DNA of 64,000 nt from Gordonia effusa NBRC 100432 (lineage in GTDB: Bacteria > Actinomycetota > Actinomycetes > Mycobacteriales > Mycobacteriaceae). Below the pieces are notes generated by a model, which ran no database searches, was not told the DNA's origin, and was given only the letters and a program-made list of their open reading frames with translations. The stretch is from the NCBI RefSeq assembly GCF_000241305.1, contig NZ_BAEH01000092.1, forward strand, positions 35,244 to 99,243, read 5' to 3'. Shown here in pieces: positions 35,291-43,833 of this stretch; positions within the stretch are counted from its first letter, which is position 1, and each line of letters begins with the position of its first letter. The translations under genes were made by a program, and so were the position numbers.

Positions 35291-35935
35291 CGACGCGTCG
35301 AGATTAAGACACGCGCCCGAAGCGGCACTCGCAAGGGTCGTCACGATGCGTGAGCGAATGCTGAGGTCCTCGTCGAATTCGATACGCGCCCCGGGCCAGT
35401 AATCGCGACTGCAGGCAACGGCGCATGCCTCCGCGAGCAAACTTTCCGCCGTCTCGCCCGATGAAGCCACGGTGGAGACGCGAGGGCCCTCGTCGTGGTC
35501 ATGTTCGGTACCACCAGTTACGTCGAGGACCGTGAATTCATCGCCGATACAAAAGAGCGGACACGGAGAGTCCTGTGCGCCAATATATTCGGCGAGATCT
35601 TCGAGGATCTCGTCATATCTCGCCGGAGCCAATACACAATCGATTCGATCACCGTGTAGTTCGTCCACCTGTCGACCATCGCAGAGATCCACCGGAATAA
35701 TGACCGAACCGAGATATACGAGCGCGTGCCAGGTAAGTACCGCTTCGATGCCGTCACACATGACCACCGCCACCCGGCTACCGCGGCTCACTCCACAGGC
35801 CGTCAACTCGTCGCACATGCAGTCGACCGATTCGGCAAAGCGCTCGAAATCGATTGCGGTGTCGCCCATCTGTACCGCGCACGCAAACGGATATTCGTCT
35901 TGCGCAGCAGCGAGCGGCGAACCCGCCACACTCAT
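35267..35935 (-). CDS. truncated adenylation (AMP-binding) domain protein
   Basis: A 222-residue protein whose first 110 residues match the N-terminal subdomain of acyl/aminoacyl-AMP ligases (TAIDFERFAESVDCMCDELTACGVSRGSRVAVVM, then LTWHALVYLGSVIIPVDL). The ATP-binding P-loop (TSGSTGxPK) and the C-terminal lid are missing, so it should not adenylate by itself. The rest is acidic and unrecognised. A clean TAGGAGGG site before ATG 35935 and an intact frame argue against simple decay. An IdeR-like box lies about 94 bp upstream, so an iron-related role is possible. Confidence 0.65.
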   Translation of the reverse strand: MSVAGSPLAAAQDEYPFACAVQMGDTAIDFERFAESVDCMCDELTACGVSRGSRVAVVMCDGIEAVLTWHALVYLGSVIIPVDLCDGRQVDELHGDRIDCVLAPARYDEILEDLAEYIGAQDSPCPLFCIGDEFTVLDVTGGTEHDHDEGPRVSTVASSGETAESLLAEACAVACSRDYWPGARIEFDEDLSIRSRIVTTLASAASGACLNLDASSIQSGPN

Positions 35936-36028
35936 GCCACCCTCCTAGTACAACGCAAGAAGAGGCCCAACACGGGCGCCCGACTCGCTCGTCAACAAGC
36001 CATCGGAACGCGACGACTCCCAACGAAG

Positions 36029-36047
36029 TTAGGTTAGCTTTGCTTCA
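36029..36047. promoter_or_regulatory. IdeR/DtxR iron box-like site 1
   Basis: TTAGGTTAGCTTTGCTTCA matches the 19-bp mycobacterial IdeR consensus (TTAGGTTAGSCTAACCTAA) at 14 positions, with a perfect left half of nine bases. It lies 94 bp upstream of the adenylation-like gene. Confidence 0.6.
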
Positions 36048-36165
36048 GTTGTAAATAGGGCTGCGGTAGATGTCCGAATCACGCCGACGTTCGACCAGGT
36101 CAGCGTCGGCTCCGTTGCGTCATCGTTACAGAAGTGCGTGACATATCACCAAGGGGAACCTTACT

Positions 36166-36184
36166 TTTTATTAGACTTTCCTAA
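36166..36184. promoter_or_regulatory. IdeR/DtxR iron box-like site 2
   Basis: TTTTATTAGACTTTCCTAA matches the same 19-bp consensus at 13 positions, with a perfect CCTAA end. It lies about 104 bp upstream of the first porin gene. It is weaker than site 1. Confidence 0.4.
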
Positions 36185-36287
36185 GATTGCCGGTTACGGT
36201 ACAACCGCTACTTCGACATCGTCGAACCGAGACGCCGGCCGCTCACGCGCGGCATATGATCACTGACCCTGGAGGAACTCGCTGAAG

Positions 36288-36962
36288 ATGAGGCATCCGA
36301 TCTCACGCCTTTCCGGCCTTGCACCAATCGCCGCCGTAGTAGTGGTGGCGGCTATTCTCACCGGCACCGGCACCGGCACTGCCGGTGCCGATACTTTCGT
36401 CCGCCTTCCGGCCGGCACCGCGTCGGGCGACGGCATCACCCTGACTCGCACCAACGAACATGCCCGGGTCTCGCCGTCATTGGCCGCCAATGGCGCATCA
36501 CGCACCACCTGGGTGAGCGGCAGCATCAAACTCCGCGCACCAAAGCTCCATTCCGCCAAGGCTGGACCAAGCAACGGCCCAGCTGGGGAGAGCGAAATAC
36601 CAGGCTCCAACGGAACGGCAACCAACGGCGCTGCCGCAACCTTGTCTACCGGCTACATCATCGGCTGCCAGGTCGATATCTCCGGCCTTGCGGCTGGCTT
36701 GTCGGGAACCCTATCCACCACTGCGCCAAGCCTTTCCGGAACTCTAACCGTGCCAATGGCAGCAGGCAAAGTAGTGTTCCTGCAGATCGAGGTCAAAGAT
36801 ATCGAAGGGCCGGGTACGTATTACATCGGCTACGACCACGCGCAGGTGAATATTCAGAATTGCGGTGGCTACGCGCAAGCGCGTGCCTTCACAACTGTTG
36901 AGACCACGGGCAATCCGCATCAGAAGATCAACCTTTACGGCAAGCCCTTCTCCATCGGATGA
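36288..36962 (+). CDS. MspA family porin, first of tandem pair
   Basis: A 224-residue exported outer-membrane (mycomembrane) porin subunit. The signal peptide ends around GTGTAGA, before DTFVRLPAGT. Mature features are LTRTNEHARVSPSLA, RTTWVSGSIKLRA, STGYIIGCQVDIS and the C-terminal CGGYAQARAFTTVE ending in LYGKPFSIG, as in MspA-like proteins of rhodococci and nocardiae. MspA-type porins are octameric channels for small hydrophilic solutes. It has a longer Pro/Gly/Asn-rich loop (about residues 95-125) than its neighbour. The second porin follows immediately. Upstream iron-box-like sites suggest iron control. Confidence 0.85.
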   Translation: MRHPISRLSGLAPIAAVVVVAAILTGTGTGTAGADTFVRLPAGTASGDGITLTRTNEHARVSPSLAANGASRTTWVSGSIKLRAPKLHSAKAGPSNGPAGESEIPGSNGTATNGAAATLSTGYIIGCQVDISGLAAGLSGTLSTTAPSLSGTLTVPMAAGKVVFLQIEVKDIEGPGTYYIGYDHAQVNIQNCGGYAQARAFTTVETTGNPHQKINLYGKPFSIG

Positions 36963-37015
36963 AGCTCTCCAACAACCACTTTCACCCCGACCACGACAGC
37001 AACCGAAGGCTCGAC

Positions 37016-37693
37016 GTGACTACACAGAATCGACTCAGCACAATCCTCAGGCGGGCCGCCATCACCGGCGTCGCCCTCGCCGCCGCCATCCCCTTCGCCA
37101 ATCTCGCAGTGGCACAAGCTGATACCAATATGCGCCTGCCATCACAGACCTTAGGCAAGACATTGCCGGATGGCACCCGGGTGCTGATAAAGCGCTCCAA
37201 TGAGTCAGCGCGAATCAGTCCGTCGATGGGCTCGACTCCCTTGCACCGCAATGCCTGGGTGTCCGGCCGCTACGATGTCACCGTCTCTGACAAGTCGGCG
37301 AAATTCGGCATCGGGTCCGGCTATATCGTGGCATGCCAACTCACCCTCGGTGGCAGTGCCAATGGTGGGATGAGCGGAACGGCGTCGAACTACACCCCGG
37401 AGAACGCGACGGTCACCGCTCAGACTGGCGCAGGCGTGACAATTGGCCCAGGTCAGGCCGCGAACTATTTCATCAACGACATCGAATACCAGGACCCCTT
37501 CGGGGCCCGCGCACACGAGAGCGCGGTGAAGTTCCGAGGTGGCAACGGCGCGGTGGTCTACCGGAATGAAACGATGATGATCAACGGGTGCGCGGGGTAT
37601 GCGCAGGCACGGGCCTATGTGAAAGTTCGGGTGATCACCGCAAAGGTGTCACAGTCGGTCTTCCTCTACGGCAAGCCGTTCAGCCTCGGGTAG
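37016..37693 (+). CDS. MspA family porin, second of tandem pair
   Basis: A porin like the first, 225 residues from GTG 37016. The alternative ATG 36959 overlaps the previous stop by ATGA and would add 19 residues before the signal peptide; GTG is favoured for signal-peptide length, the ATGA overlap for coupling. Signal peptide ITGVALAAAIPFANLAVAQA; mature LIKRSNESARISPSMG, RNAWVSGRYDVTV, GSGYIVACQLTLGG, CAGYAQARAYVKV and end LYGKPFSLG. The two conserved Cys in each paralogue (VACQ, NGCAGY) probably form a disulfide. The pair may make mixed or alternative channels. Copy G of the nested palindrome follows the stop. Confidence 0.85.
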   Translation: MTTQNRLSTILRRAAITGVALAAAIPFANLAVAQADTNMRLPSQTLGKTLPDGTRVLIKRSNESARISPSMGSTPLHRNAWVSGRYDVTVSDKSAKFGIGSGYIVACQLTLGGSANGGMSGTASNYTPENATVTAQTGAGVTIGPGQAANYFINDIEYQDPFGARAHESAVKFRGGNGAVVYRNETMMINGCAGYAQARAYVKVRVITAKVSQSVFLYGKPFSLG

Positions 37694-37710
37694 CACAAGC
37701 GCGGAACAAA

Positions 37711-37767
37711 TATGTCCCCTCGCTGACCCAAGCGCCTATATAACGTCTGGTCTTGCGAGGGGACATA
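37711..37767. repeat. Nested palindromic element, copy G
   Basis: Outer arms TATGTCCCCTCGC (37711-37723) and complement (37755-37767) are perfect over 13 bp. Inside is GCGCCTATATAACG, a variant of the core in copies E and F. The element lies between the convergent second porin and the transglycosylase. Confidence 0.8.
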
Positions 37768-37790
37768 ATTCTCGGCCGGCTCGGGTCGGG

Positions 37791-38375
37791 TCAGTACGCC
37801 GCGTTGACGTTGTCCATCGATCCGTAATTGTGGGCGGCGTAATTGCAGGCCGCGACGATGTTGCTGACCGGATTCCAGATGTCGAATGCGGTGCCCTTCA
37901 CGTGATAGGCAGCGAATGTCGGGTCTATCACCTGAAGTAGCCCTTTGGAGGGGATGCCCGCGGCAGCGTTGGAGTCGTACAGGTTGATGGCGCGGGGATT
38001 GCCGGTCGACTCGCGCATGATGTTGCGATGAATGCCATCGTAGCTCGCTGGAATGTTGTTCTTACGCAACACATCCAACGACTCGCGGATCCATCCGTCG
38101 AGGTTGTTCTGATACTTCGAGAGTCGCCGGGTTTGCGACACCTCTTCGATGACCGGCCCAACCTTGGCGGAAGTGACCCCGGTCGTACGAACCGGCGCGG
38201 GCGCCTTGAACGACGCTGCTTCTTGCTTGGTCTGTTCGGCGTGTGCGGGTTCGCTCGCAGCGACCGAGCCGACCGAAACACCAGCAGCAACAGCAAGAGT
38301 GAGTGCACCGGCGACATAGCGCGAGTGCTTGGGTGACTTACGTGGACGAGACAGCAGGTTTGAGACAACAGACAT
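37791..38375 (-). CDS. secreted lytic transglycosylase-like protein
   Basis: A 194-residue exported peptidoglycan hydrolase. The signal region GALTLAVAAGVSVGSVAASEPAHA is followed by an Ala/Pro-rich linker and a C-terminal SLT-type domain. The putative catalytic Glu122 is in NIMRESTGNPRAINLYDSNAAAG, followed by KGLLQVIDPTFAAYHVKG and IVAACNYAAHNYGSM, the usual three-motif order. It cleaves glycan strands or remodels the wall. It has a long (about 300-400 bp) leader region upstream with no second gene. No LysM or other binding domain is present. Confidence 0.85.
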   Translation of the reverse strand: MSVVSNLLSRPRKSPKHSRYVAGALTLAVAAGVSVGSVAASEPAHAEQTKQEAASFKAPAPVRTTGVTSAKVGPVIEEVSQTRRLSKYQNNLDGWIRESLDVLRKNNIPASYDGIHRNIMRESTGNPRAINLYDSNAAAGIPSKGLLQVIDPTFAAYHVKGTAFDIWNPVSNIVAACNYAAHNYGSMDNVNAAY

Positions 38376-38962
38376 CAGATAATTCCTAAAGACTTACGGC
38401 CCTAACAACTTTCAGGCCGGGGGCGAAGTAGCGAGCAGACCCAGGCGATGGCGCGACTAGACGCCACGACGGCATCGTCGCGGTATGCATGAACTTTTGG
38501 GCGGAGGGGTGTCGGCACCACCTCGACGCATGACGCAACCGACCCAAACGGGCGAGGTCCAGACGAGAATCGCTCAGGCGACCATAGCGGGGGCTGTTGC
38601 CCCGTAAGCCGCGACGAAACCGCGGATTGCGCATGCGGGGAGAATCCGCATAGCTACTCGACTTTCTGGTGGGGTACGGGTTGTTGGCCCGTTTCCTGTC
38701 AGATAACAGATTGATATACCTGGCTGAGAAAAGCCAATGGAGCGAGCGCGATTTGCGACAAGTCGGCCAGGTAAACAACCACACCGCCAACCCCGCTATT
38801 ACCCCTGACCTGTACTTATACCGCCGTTACCGGTTTGTGTCCGGACTCACAATATTCGTTCACTCTCCGGCTACCGCCTTGGGGAGCGTGTAGTCAACTG
38901 TGGCGAATGGGGTTCGCCGTGACATCGTGAAGATGCGCATAACGCCTGCGAAAGGTTCCACC
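38376..38962. other. 587-bp spacer, leader of the transglycosylase gene
   Basis: The spacer lies between the divergent transglycosylase and glycerate kinase genes. On the minus strand, a promoter-like pair (TTGGCT and TATATCAAT, around 38718-38738) would give a leader of over 300 nt. A GC-rich hairpin GGGGC-tgtt-GCCCC is near 38589. I looked for the ydaO/c-di-AMP riboswitch often found before wall hydrolases and did not find its conserved parts. No coding region is supported; open frames here lack typical composition. Confidence 0.4.
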
Positions 38963-40072
38963 ATGCATGCCCTCGTCGCTCCCGACAAGTTCAAAGGTTG
39001 CCTGACCGCGGCTGAGGTTGGTGCGCGCCTGGCTCACGGCGCGCGACGCGCCGGTGCGACCACGACGGTGCTGCCGCTGGCCGACGGCGGCGACGGCAGT
39101 GTCGACGCGGCGGTCGCGGCGGGTTTCGCTCGGGAGATCGTCACGGTGGCCTCCGCACTGGGCGAACAGCATGATGCCTCGATTGCCGTCGGGCCGGACA
39201 CCGTCGTCGCCGAATTGGCCAACACCTGCGGAATGGCAACTCTGCCAACCGGAGTGCTCGCGCCGATAGATTCGAGCACCGTCGGATTGGGGCAGGCCGT
39301 GCGAGCCGCATTGCGCCACCGGCCGCGGCGGTTGGTGCTCGCACTTGGTGGAAGCGCGAGCACCGACGGTGGGATCGGAATGCTGACGGCTCTCGGTTAC
39401 ACCTTCTCCAACGTTGACGGCGACGAGTTATCCCCCAGCGCCGCATCGCTTTCAGCCGTTGACCGCGTCGAGATAGAGTCGCCCGTTCTACTGAACGACG
39501 TCGAGATTGTTATCGCGGGCGATGTGACGAACCCACTAGTTGGCCCAAATGGCGCCGCGCATGTTTTCGGGCCACAGAAGGGCGCGGATCCGGCTATGGT
39601 CAGTCGGCTGGACAAGTCACTGGCAGATTTCGTGAATACTTTGGTACGCAACGGTTTTGACAACGCTACGGAGATCGCGCGATTGCCTGGAGCCGGAGCC
39701 GCCGGTGGCGCCGGATTCGCAGCCATGTTGCTAGGTGGGCAAATGGTGTCCGGTGCGGAATTCTTCCTCGATCTGCTCGGCTTCGACGATCACGTCTCAC
39801 GGGCCGACGTCGTGCTCACCGGCGAGGGCAGTGTCGATACACAGACCATGGCGGGCAAGCTCCTCTCGGTGCTGACGCGAAGGGCCGCTTGCACACCGGT
39901 CGTCGTCGTCGCGGGACGAAACCTGTTGGATCACAAGGACTGGACGCGAGCGGGCTTTCGGCAGACATACGCGCTCGACGAATGGACGGATGTCGACACC
40001 GCATCGGACCCGCTACTCACCGGGGACCTGTTGGAGCACATCGCCGAACATGCCGTCCGAAATCTTCGCTAA
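38963..40072 (+). CDS. glycerate kinase (GarK/GlxK family)
   Basis: A 369-residue glycerate 2-kinase, phosphorylating D-glycerate with ATP. The N-terminus is MHALVAPDKFKGCLTAAEV, followed by LPLADGGDGSVDA (conserved DGGDG), LVLALGGSASTDGGIGMLTALG, GDVTNPLVGPNGAAHVFGPQKGA, AAGGAGFAAMLLG, and VVLTGEGSVDTQT near the end. ATG 38963 is used with AAAGG upstream. It feeds glycerate from glyoxylate or glycolate metabolism into glycolysis. It is monocistronic here, with no linked glyoxylate genes. Confidence 0.93.
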   Translation: MHALVAPDKFKGCLTAAEVGARLAHGARRAGATTTVLPLADGGDGSVDAAVAAGFAREIVTVASALGEQHDASIAVGPDTVVAELANTCGMATLPTGVLAPIDSSTVGLGQAVRAALRHRPRRLVLALGGSASTDGGIGMLTALGYTFSNVDGDELSPSAASLSAVDRVEIESPVLLNDVEIVIAGDVTNPLVGPNGAAHVFGPQKGADPAMVSRLDKSLADFVNTLVRNGFDNATEIARLPGAGAAGGAGFAAMLLGGQMVSGAEFFLDLLGFDDHVSRADVVLTGEGSVDTQTMAGKLLSVLTRRAACTPVVVVAGRNLLDHKDWTRAGFRQTYALDEWTDVDTASDPLLTGDLLEHIAEHAVRNLR

Positions 40073-40083
40073 CTGCCGAACCC

Positions 40084-40251
40084 TCAGCGACCCAGTAGGC
40101 CCTTGGCCACGTGTGTCACCTGGGTCTCGCTGCTGCCGGAATCGGCGCAGCGAACCGGATCACCGTAAGTCGGTGCGTAACAATAGATTTGATCGTCCAC
40201 ATGCTGTTCGATGACGCGCCAGTTGCGTGGTGACTCGTTCGCCGTGGAAAC
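40084..40251 (-). pseudogene. possible small gene remnant
   Basis: Within the 347-bp spacer 40073-40419, one minus-strand frame has coding-like composition: VSTANESPRNWRVIEQHVDD, then YGDPVRCADSGSSETQVTHV and end GLLGR with TGA. It has no start codon at its beginning and an in-frame TGA directly before it; a further 17 coding-like residues (VDVAPIEIFG) precede that TGA. This could be a small gene broken by a nonsense change, or chance. The remainder of the spacer holds nothing I can support. Confidence 0.25.
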
Positions 40252-40419
40252 TCAACCGAAGATCTCGATCGGGGCAACATCGACCGCCGCACGGCATTCA
40301 AGCAGTCAACTAAGTCTCCGACGACCCCGAGCGAGCGCGCAACTGCGGCTCGGTGCCGGGGAATTCCTCGACGAATGAAAAGTGTTAACGCACAATAGTT
40401 CTCATGCCGGCGGCAACGA

Positions 40420-42924
40420 CTACTGATCGACTTCGATTCGTGCCGGAATGTACTTATGCCACGGAGAGCCGAAGAACTTATCGCGCCGGGCCGCTGAGGT
40501 CAACGTGTTGAGGGGGACTCCGACGGTCTCCACACCGTCCTCGGTGGGATAAGAAACGCCCATTCCGTTGGGAAGCGAGATATGCCCGGCTTGCATCATC
40601 TCACTGACCTCGACGGTGGCCTCGGCAGAGCCAGCTTCGGTCACGACTCGAACCGATGCACCTGTTTCGATGCCGAGAGTCGCTGCGTCATCGGGATTGA
40701 TCCGCAGCGCCCCGGCCGCATCACGCCTGCGCCAGTGCGGATTTCGGATGATGACATTGGCCGTGAAAGCACGTCGTTCACCGGCCGACAAGATGAACGG
40801 GTACTGGGTCGGTCGGCATGGTGGCTCGGTGTCACGCAGGCGGGCGAACTCATCGAGTAATTCTGGAATCGCCATATGGATCCGTCGGTCGTCGTGCTGA
40901 ATGTAGCCCCACGCGTCGCTGTACCGATCGTCGGTGAACTGAACTCCGGAATATGTCGCCCGAATGGCTTCAAACAACGCCTCGCCCCTCGCAAAACCGT
41001 TGCCGCCGAAGCCCGCCCGGGCAACGGCGTCCGGCTGCGCGATCGCGGCCAACTGCGCCATCCCCCAGATCAGCGCGAGCGCTTGCTCCCCGTCGTCGAA
41101 TGTCTCGCCGAGGGTGCGGTACAGAAGGTAGGGCACCAGACCGGCAAGTTCCGGCCGCGCCTCGACGCTGCTGAAGAATGCCAAGGCGAATGCTGAGCGT
41201 CCGCAGCGGGCGGCCAAGGTGAGATCGTCAACCACCGAATCGTCCACGACTCCGAGACGATCGATGATCTGGGCATAGATCCACGGTTCGTCACGAGTTC
41301 CAGCTAGTGGCTCGATAAGTGGCCGCCGGACCTGAAAAGCGTTGTGCGGAAAGTGAAGAGTGAACAGCGATGCCTCACACTTCTCGAACTGGCTGGCTGC
41401 CGGCAGCACGTAGTCCGCATGACGAGCGGTCTCGGTCATAGCCACATCAATCACCACTGTGAGGTCGAGGGCACGCATCGCGTCACGAAAGCGCGCCGAC
41501 TCGGCCAACGAATGTGCGGGATTGGAGGCATCGATCCACATCGCGTGCAGCCGGTCCGGATGGTCGGTGAGGATTTCGTCGGCGATGGCGTTGCACGGGG
41601 TGAGGCCGTATTGAATGCGAGCCCCGCTGACCGGTGTGACACCATCCTCGTCCGGACGCCCAATCGAGTCGGCGATACGTCGCGCCGCGTCCACCGCCAC
41701 CGCGTCGAAGAAGACATCGAGGCCGATCGTCGCCACTCGCTCGGCGAGCGATCCGAACGTGGACGTTCTTGCCGCAGAGGCGATTCCGCGGCGAATCAGG
41801 GCCGAACCATTGCTCATCGCGAACTGACCGACAGTCTTGCGCGCTCGACGCGCCCGAATCGGTTTCTCGGACGGAACCGGATGCCATCGGCCAGTTATCG
41901 GCACCATCCATGAATGGATATGGACCCCGCCGGGTTTGCCGAAGTTGCCGGTGAGCATCCACATCATTTTGTTGAGATACGCGACCAGCGTGCTGTTGGG
42001 TGACTGTTGCACGCCGAGATCTTCATAAGTGGCCGCACTCTTGGCGTTAGCGATCCGGCGGGCGACCGTACGGAGGAGCTCCTCATCGACACCACAACGC
42101 CGGGCGTGGGCTGGGATGTCAACGAGCCGCAGATGACGCAGCACCTCGTCACTACCGGTGGTGCGCTCGGTCAGAAATGCCTTATCGTACAAGTCTTCCT
42201 GCACGAGAGTTGCCACGATCGCCGACACGCACCAGACATCGGTACCTGGACGGATCTGCAAATGAAAGTCCGCGATGTCAGCAGTCTCCGACCGACGCGG
42301 GTCGATGACAACTATCGCGCGATCCGGATCTCGTGAGATCTCGCGGAGAACCGGCCGGGCGCGAGCAACGCCATGAGACTGCCACGGATTCTTACCGATG
42401 AAGATGGCCACTTCGGTATTCTCGAAGTCACCGCTGGTGTGGTTTCCATAGAGCTGTTGATCCACCCATGCCTCGCCGGTTTTCTCCTGCGCCAAAGCAT
42501 TTGACATGTAACGTGCGCCGAGCGCGGCGAACAGTGAGCGGCCATAGGCTCCACCGAGGTGATTTCCCTGTCCACCGCCGCCGTAGAAGAAGATCGACTC
42601 GCCACCATGCTCGTCCATGACCCGACGTAGTCGGCCTGCTATCTCGTCAAGCGCTGTGCCCCAATCGATTTCCTCATAGTCGCCAGTCGCGGTGCGGCGC
42701 ATCGGCGACGTGAGGCGATGCGGTCCGTTCTGGTAGTAGTCGAGCCGCAGCGGCTTCTCACAGGTGTAGCCAGCCGAGCCCGGATGCTCTTTGTCGCCCC
42801 GAATCTTCTTCAGTTGCCGATCATCGAGGAGTACCTCGAGGCCGCAGTTACATTCGCAGAGAATGCACGCCGTCTTGAGCCAGGCATCTTCGCTGCTACG
42901 CTTCGAGTCTTTCGGGCTAGGCAT
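40420..42924 (-). CDS. molybdopterin-dependent oxidoreductase (formate dehydrogenase/nitrate reductase-like)
   Basis: An 834-residue protein of the DMSO-reductase superfamily. The N-terminal [4Fe-4S] site is C20-x2-C23-x3-C27-x27-C55. MGD-binding parts include FYGGGGQGNHLGGAYGRS, VAIFIGKNPWQSHG, AIVVIDPRRSETADIAD, and the C-terminal DDAATLGIETGASVRVVTEAGSAEATVEVSEMMQAGHISLPNGMG. The usual Cys/Sec ligand position of formate dehydrogenases is not evident; the region reads GNHTSGDFENTE. The substrate therefore cannot be stated. No small electron-transfer subunit is adjacent, and the gene does not encode a Tat signal, so it is probably cytosolic. Confidence 0.85.
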   Translation of the reverse strand: MPSPKDSKRSSEDAWLKTACILCECNCGLEVLLDDRQLKKIRGDKEHPGSAGYTCEKPLRLDYYQNGPHRLTSPMRRTATGDYEEIDWGTALDEIAGRLRRVMDEHGGESIFFYGGGGQGNHLGGAYGRSLFAALGARYMSNALAQEKTGEAWVDQQLYGNHTSGDFENTEVAIFIGKNPWQSHGVARARPVLREISRDPDRAIVVIDPRRSETADIADFHLQIRPGTDVWCVSAIVATLVQEDLYDKAFLTERTTGSDEVLRHLRLVDIPAHARRCGVDEELLRTVARRIANAKSAATYEDLGVQQSPNSTLVAYLNKMMWMLTGNFGKPGGVHIHSWMVPITGRWHPVPSEKPIRARRARKTVGQFAMSNGSALIRRGIASAARTSTFGSLAERVATIGLDVFFDAVAVDAARRIADSIGRPDEDGVTPVSGARIQYGLTPCNAIADEILTDHPDRLHAMWIDASNPAHSLAESARFRDAMRALDLTVVIDVAMTETARHADYVLPAASQFEKCEASLFTLHFPHNAFQVRRPLIEPLAGTRDEPWIYAQIIDRLGVVDDSVVDDLTLAARCGRSAFALAFFSSVEARPELAGLVPYLLYRTLGETFDDGEQALALIWGMAQLAAIAQPDAVARAGFGGNGFARGEALFEAIRATYSGVQFTDDRYSDAWGYIQHDDRRIHMAIPELLDEFARLRDTEPPCRPTQYPFILSAGERRAFTANVIIRNPHWRRRDAAGALRINPDDAATLGIETGASVRVVTEAGSAEATVEVSEMMQAGHISLPNGMGVSYPTEDGVETVGVPLNTLTSAARRDKFFGSPWHKYIPARIEVDQ

Positions 42925-42952
42925 CGCGATCTCCTCACTGTCGCCGGTGGGT

Positions 42953-43732
42953 TCAGCGACCGGTAAAGACCGCGTCGCGGCGCTCTATGAAGGACTGGAC
43001 ACCTTCCGCCGCGTCTGCGGTGGCGAATAGTTCTGCGACCTTCGAGCGCAACTCATCAGCCACCGGGATGCCTTGTCCCAGTCCATCCTGCGCTGCTTCG
43101 AGAGTGGCCCGAACTCCCAGTGGCGCAGCGCTATTCGCGATCTCCTGTGCGATGGTGACTGCGCGTTCGCGGGCGGTGATCGCATTGTCGGCCACCTCCT
43201 GAACAAGACCCAGCCGCAGCGCTTCTGGCGCATCGAACTCCGCGCCGGTCAACATCCAGCGCATGGCATTGCCCCAACCGGCTTCGCGGGGAAATCTCGA
43301 GGTCGCACCGCCGAAGGGGAAGATTCCGCGTCGCACTTCGTATTGAGTGAAGCGCGCGTCATCGGCCGCGATGCGAATGTCGGCGGCGAGCAGCAGTTCG
43401 ATGCCTAGCGTCATCACCCATCCCTGGGCAGCTGCGACGAGCGGCGTGGCCCAGGGGCCGTCGAGACGCCAGGGGTCCCGACCGTTCTCGGGAATCGACA
43501 TCGAATTGGCCGCGATATCGCCGACGACATCGGCAAGGTCGAGGCCACCGGTGAAATGGTCACCGTGCGCGAAGAGCACTCCGCTGCGAATCTCGTCGTC
43601 GTTTTCCAGGACGCCATACGCTTCGGCAAGCTCACCGAGCATCTGCCGATCGAAGGCGTTGCGCTTGGCCGGCCGGTTCAGACCGATGAGCAGAACATGT
43701 CCGTCGCGCTCGAGCGTTACTGTCTCACCCAC
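42953..43732 (-). CDS. enoyl-CoA hydratase/isomerase (crotonase family)
   Basis: A 259-residue crotonase-fold protein from GTG 43732, fixed by AGGAGG 5 bp upstream. Family features are LIGLNRPAKRNAFD, GVLFAHGDHFTGGLDLADV and WVMTLGIELLLAADIRIAADDARFTQYEVRRGIFPFGGAT. The usual Glu of hydratases is placed in the EVRRGIFPFGG region, suggesting activity, but the exact reaction is not clear. It is divergent from an HxlR regulator with a palindrome between them, and lies 28 bp upstream of the molybdopterin oxidoreductase on the same strand. Those two may be co-transcribed. Confidence 0.9.
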   Translation of the reverse strand: MGETVTLERDGHVLLIGLNRPAKRNAFDRQMLGELAEAYGVLENDDEIRSGVLFAHGDHFTGGLDLADVVGDIAANSMSIPENGRDPWRLDGPWATPLVAAAQGWVMTLGIELLLAADIRIAADDARFTQYEVRRGIFPFGGATSRFPREAGWGNAMRWMLTGAEFDAPEALRLGLVQEVADNAITARERAVTIAQEIANSAAPLGVRATLEAAQDGLGQGIPVADELRSKVAELFATADAAEGVQSFIERRDAVFTGR

Positions 43733-43803
43733 GGATAACCTCCTGAGTTCGGAATCAAGACTCACTCGGACCTTAACTGCCCGACCGTCACTTCCACAAG
43801 TGC

Positions 43804-43818
43804 GTCTGTAAAACAGAC
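43804..43818. promoter_or_regulatory. palindrome between crotonase and HxlR genes
   Basis: GTCTGT-AAA-ACAGAC, a perfect inverted repeat of 6-bp arms. It lies 15 bp before the HxlR start and 71 bp before the crotonase start, and is a likely operator for the HxlR protein. Confidence 0.55.
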
Positions 43819-43833
43819 TGATATCCTGGCCAG

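Larger units (their letters stand above)
35936..36287. promoter_or_regulatory. divergent regulatory region with iron-box-like sites
   Basis: This 352-bp spacer between the adenylation-like gene and the porin genes contains no gene that I can support. It holds two IdeR/DtxR-box-like sequences (listed separately) and a small inverted repeat TTCGA-catcg-TCGAA near 36213. A ribosome site CTGGAGGAA precedes the porin start. Confidence 0.5.

Noticed and set aside
38376..38760. ydaO (c-di-AMP) riboswitch upstream of the transglycosylase
   Set aside because: These occur before wall-hydrolase genes in actinobacteria, but the conserved parts (GGGGACC-like, GGTGAATC, CAGCTAACC) are not present on the minus strand.
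38386..38790. 134-residue minus-strand open frame upstream of the transglycosylase
   Set aside because: Basic, Arg/Ser-rich with no domain and no good ribosome site; more likely leader sequence than coding.
40084..40260. Selenocysteine-encoding TGA
   Set aside because: No SECIS-like hairpin just downstream, and the neighbouring oxidoreductase does not use TGA internally.
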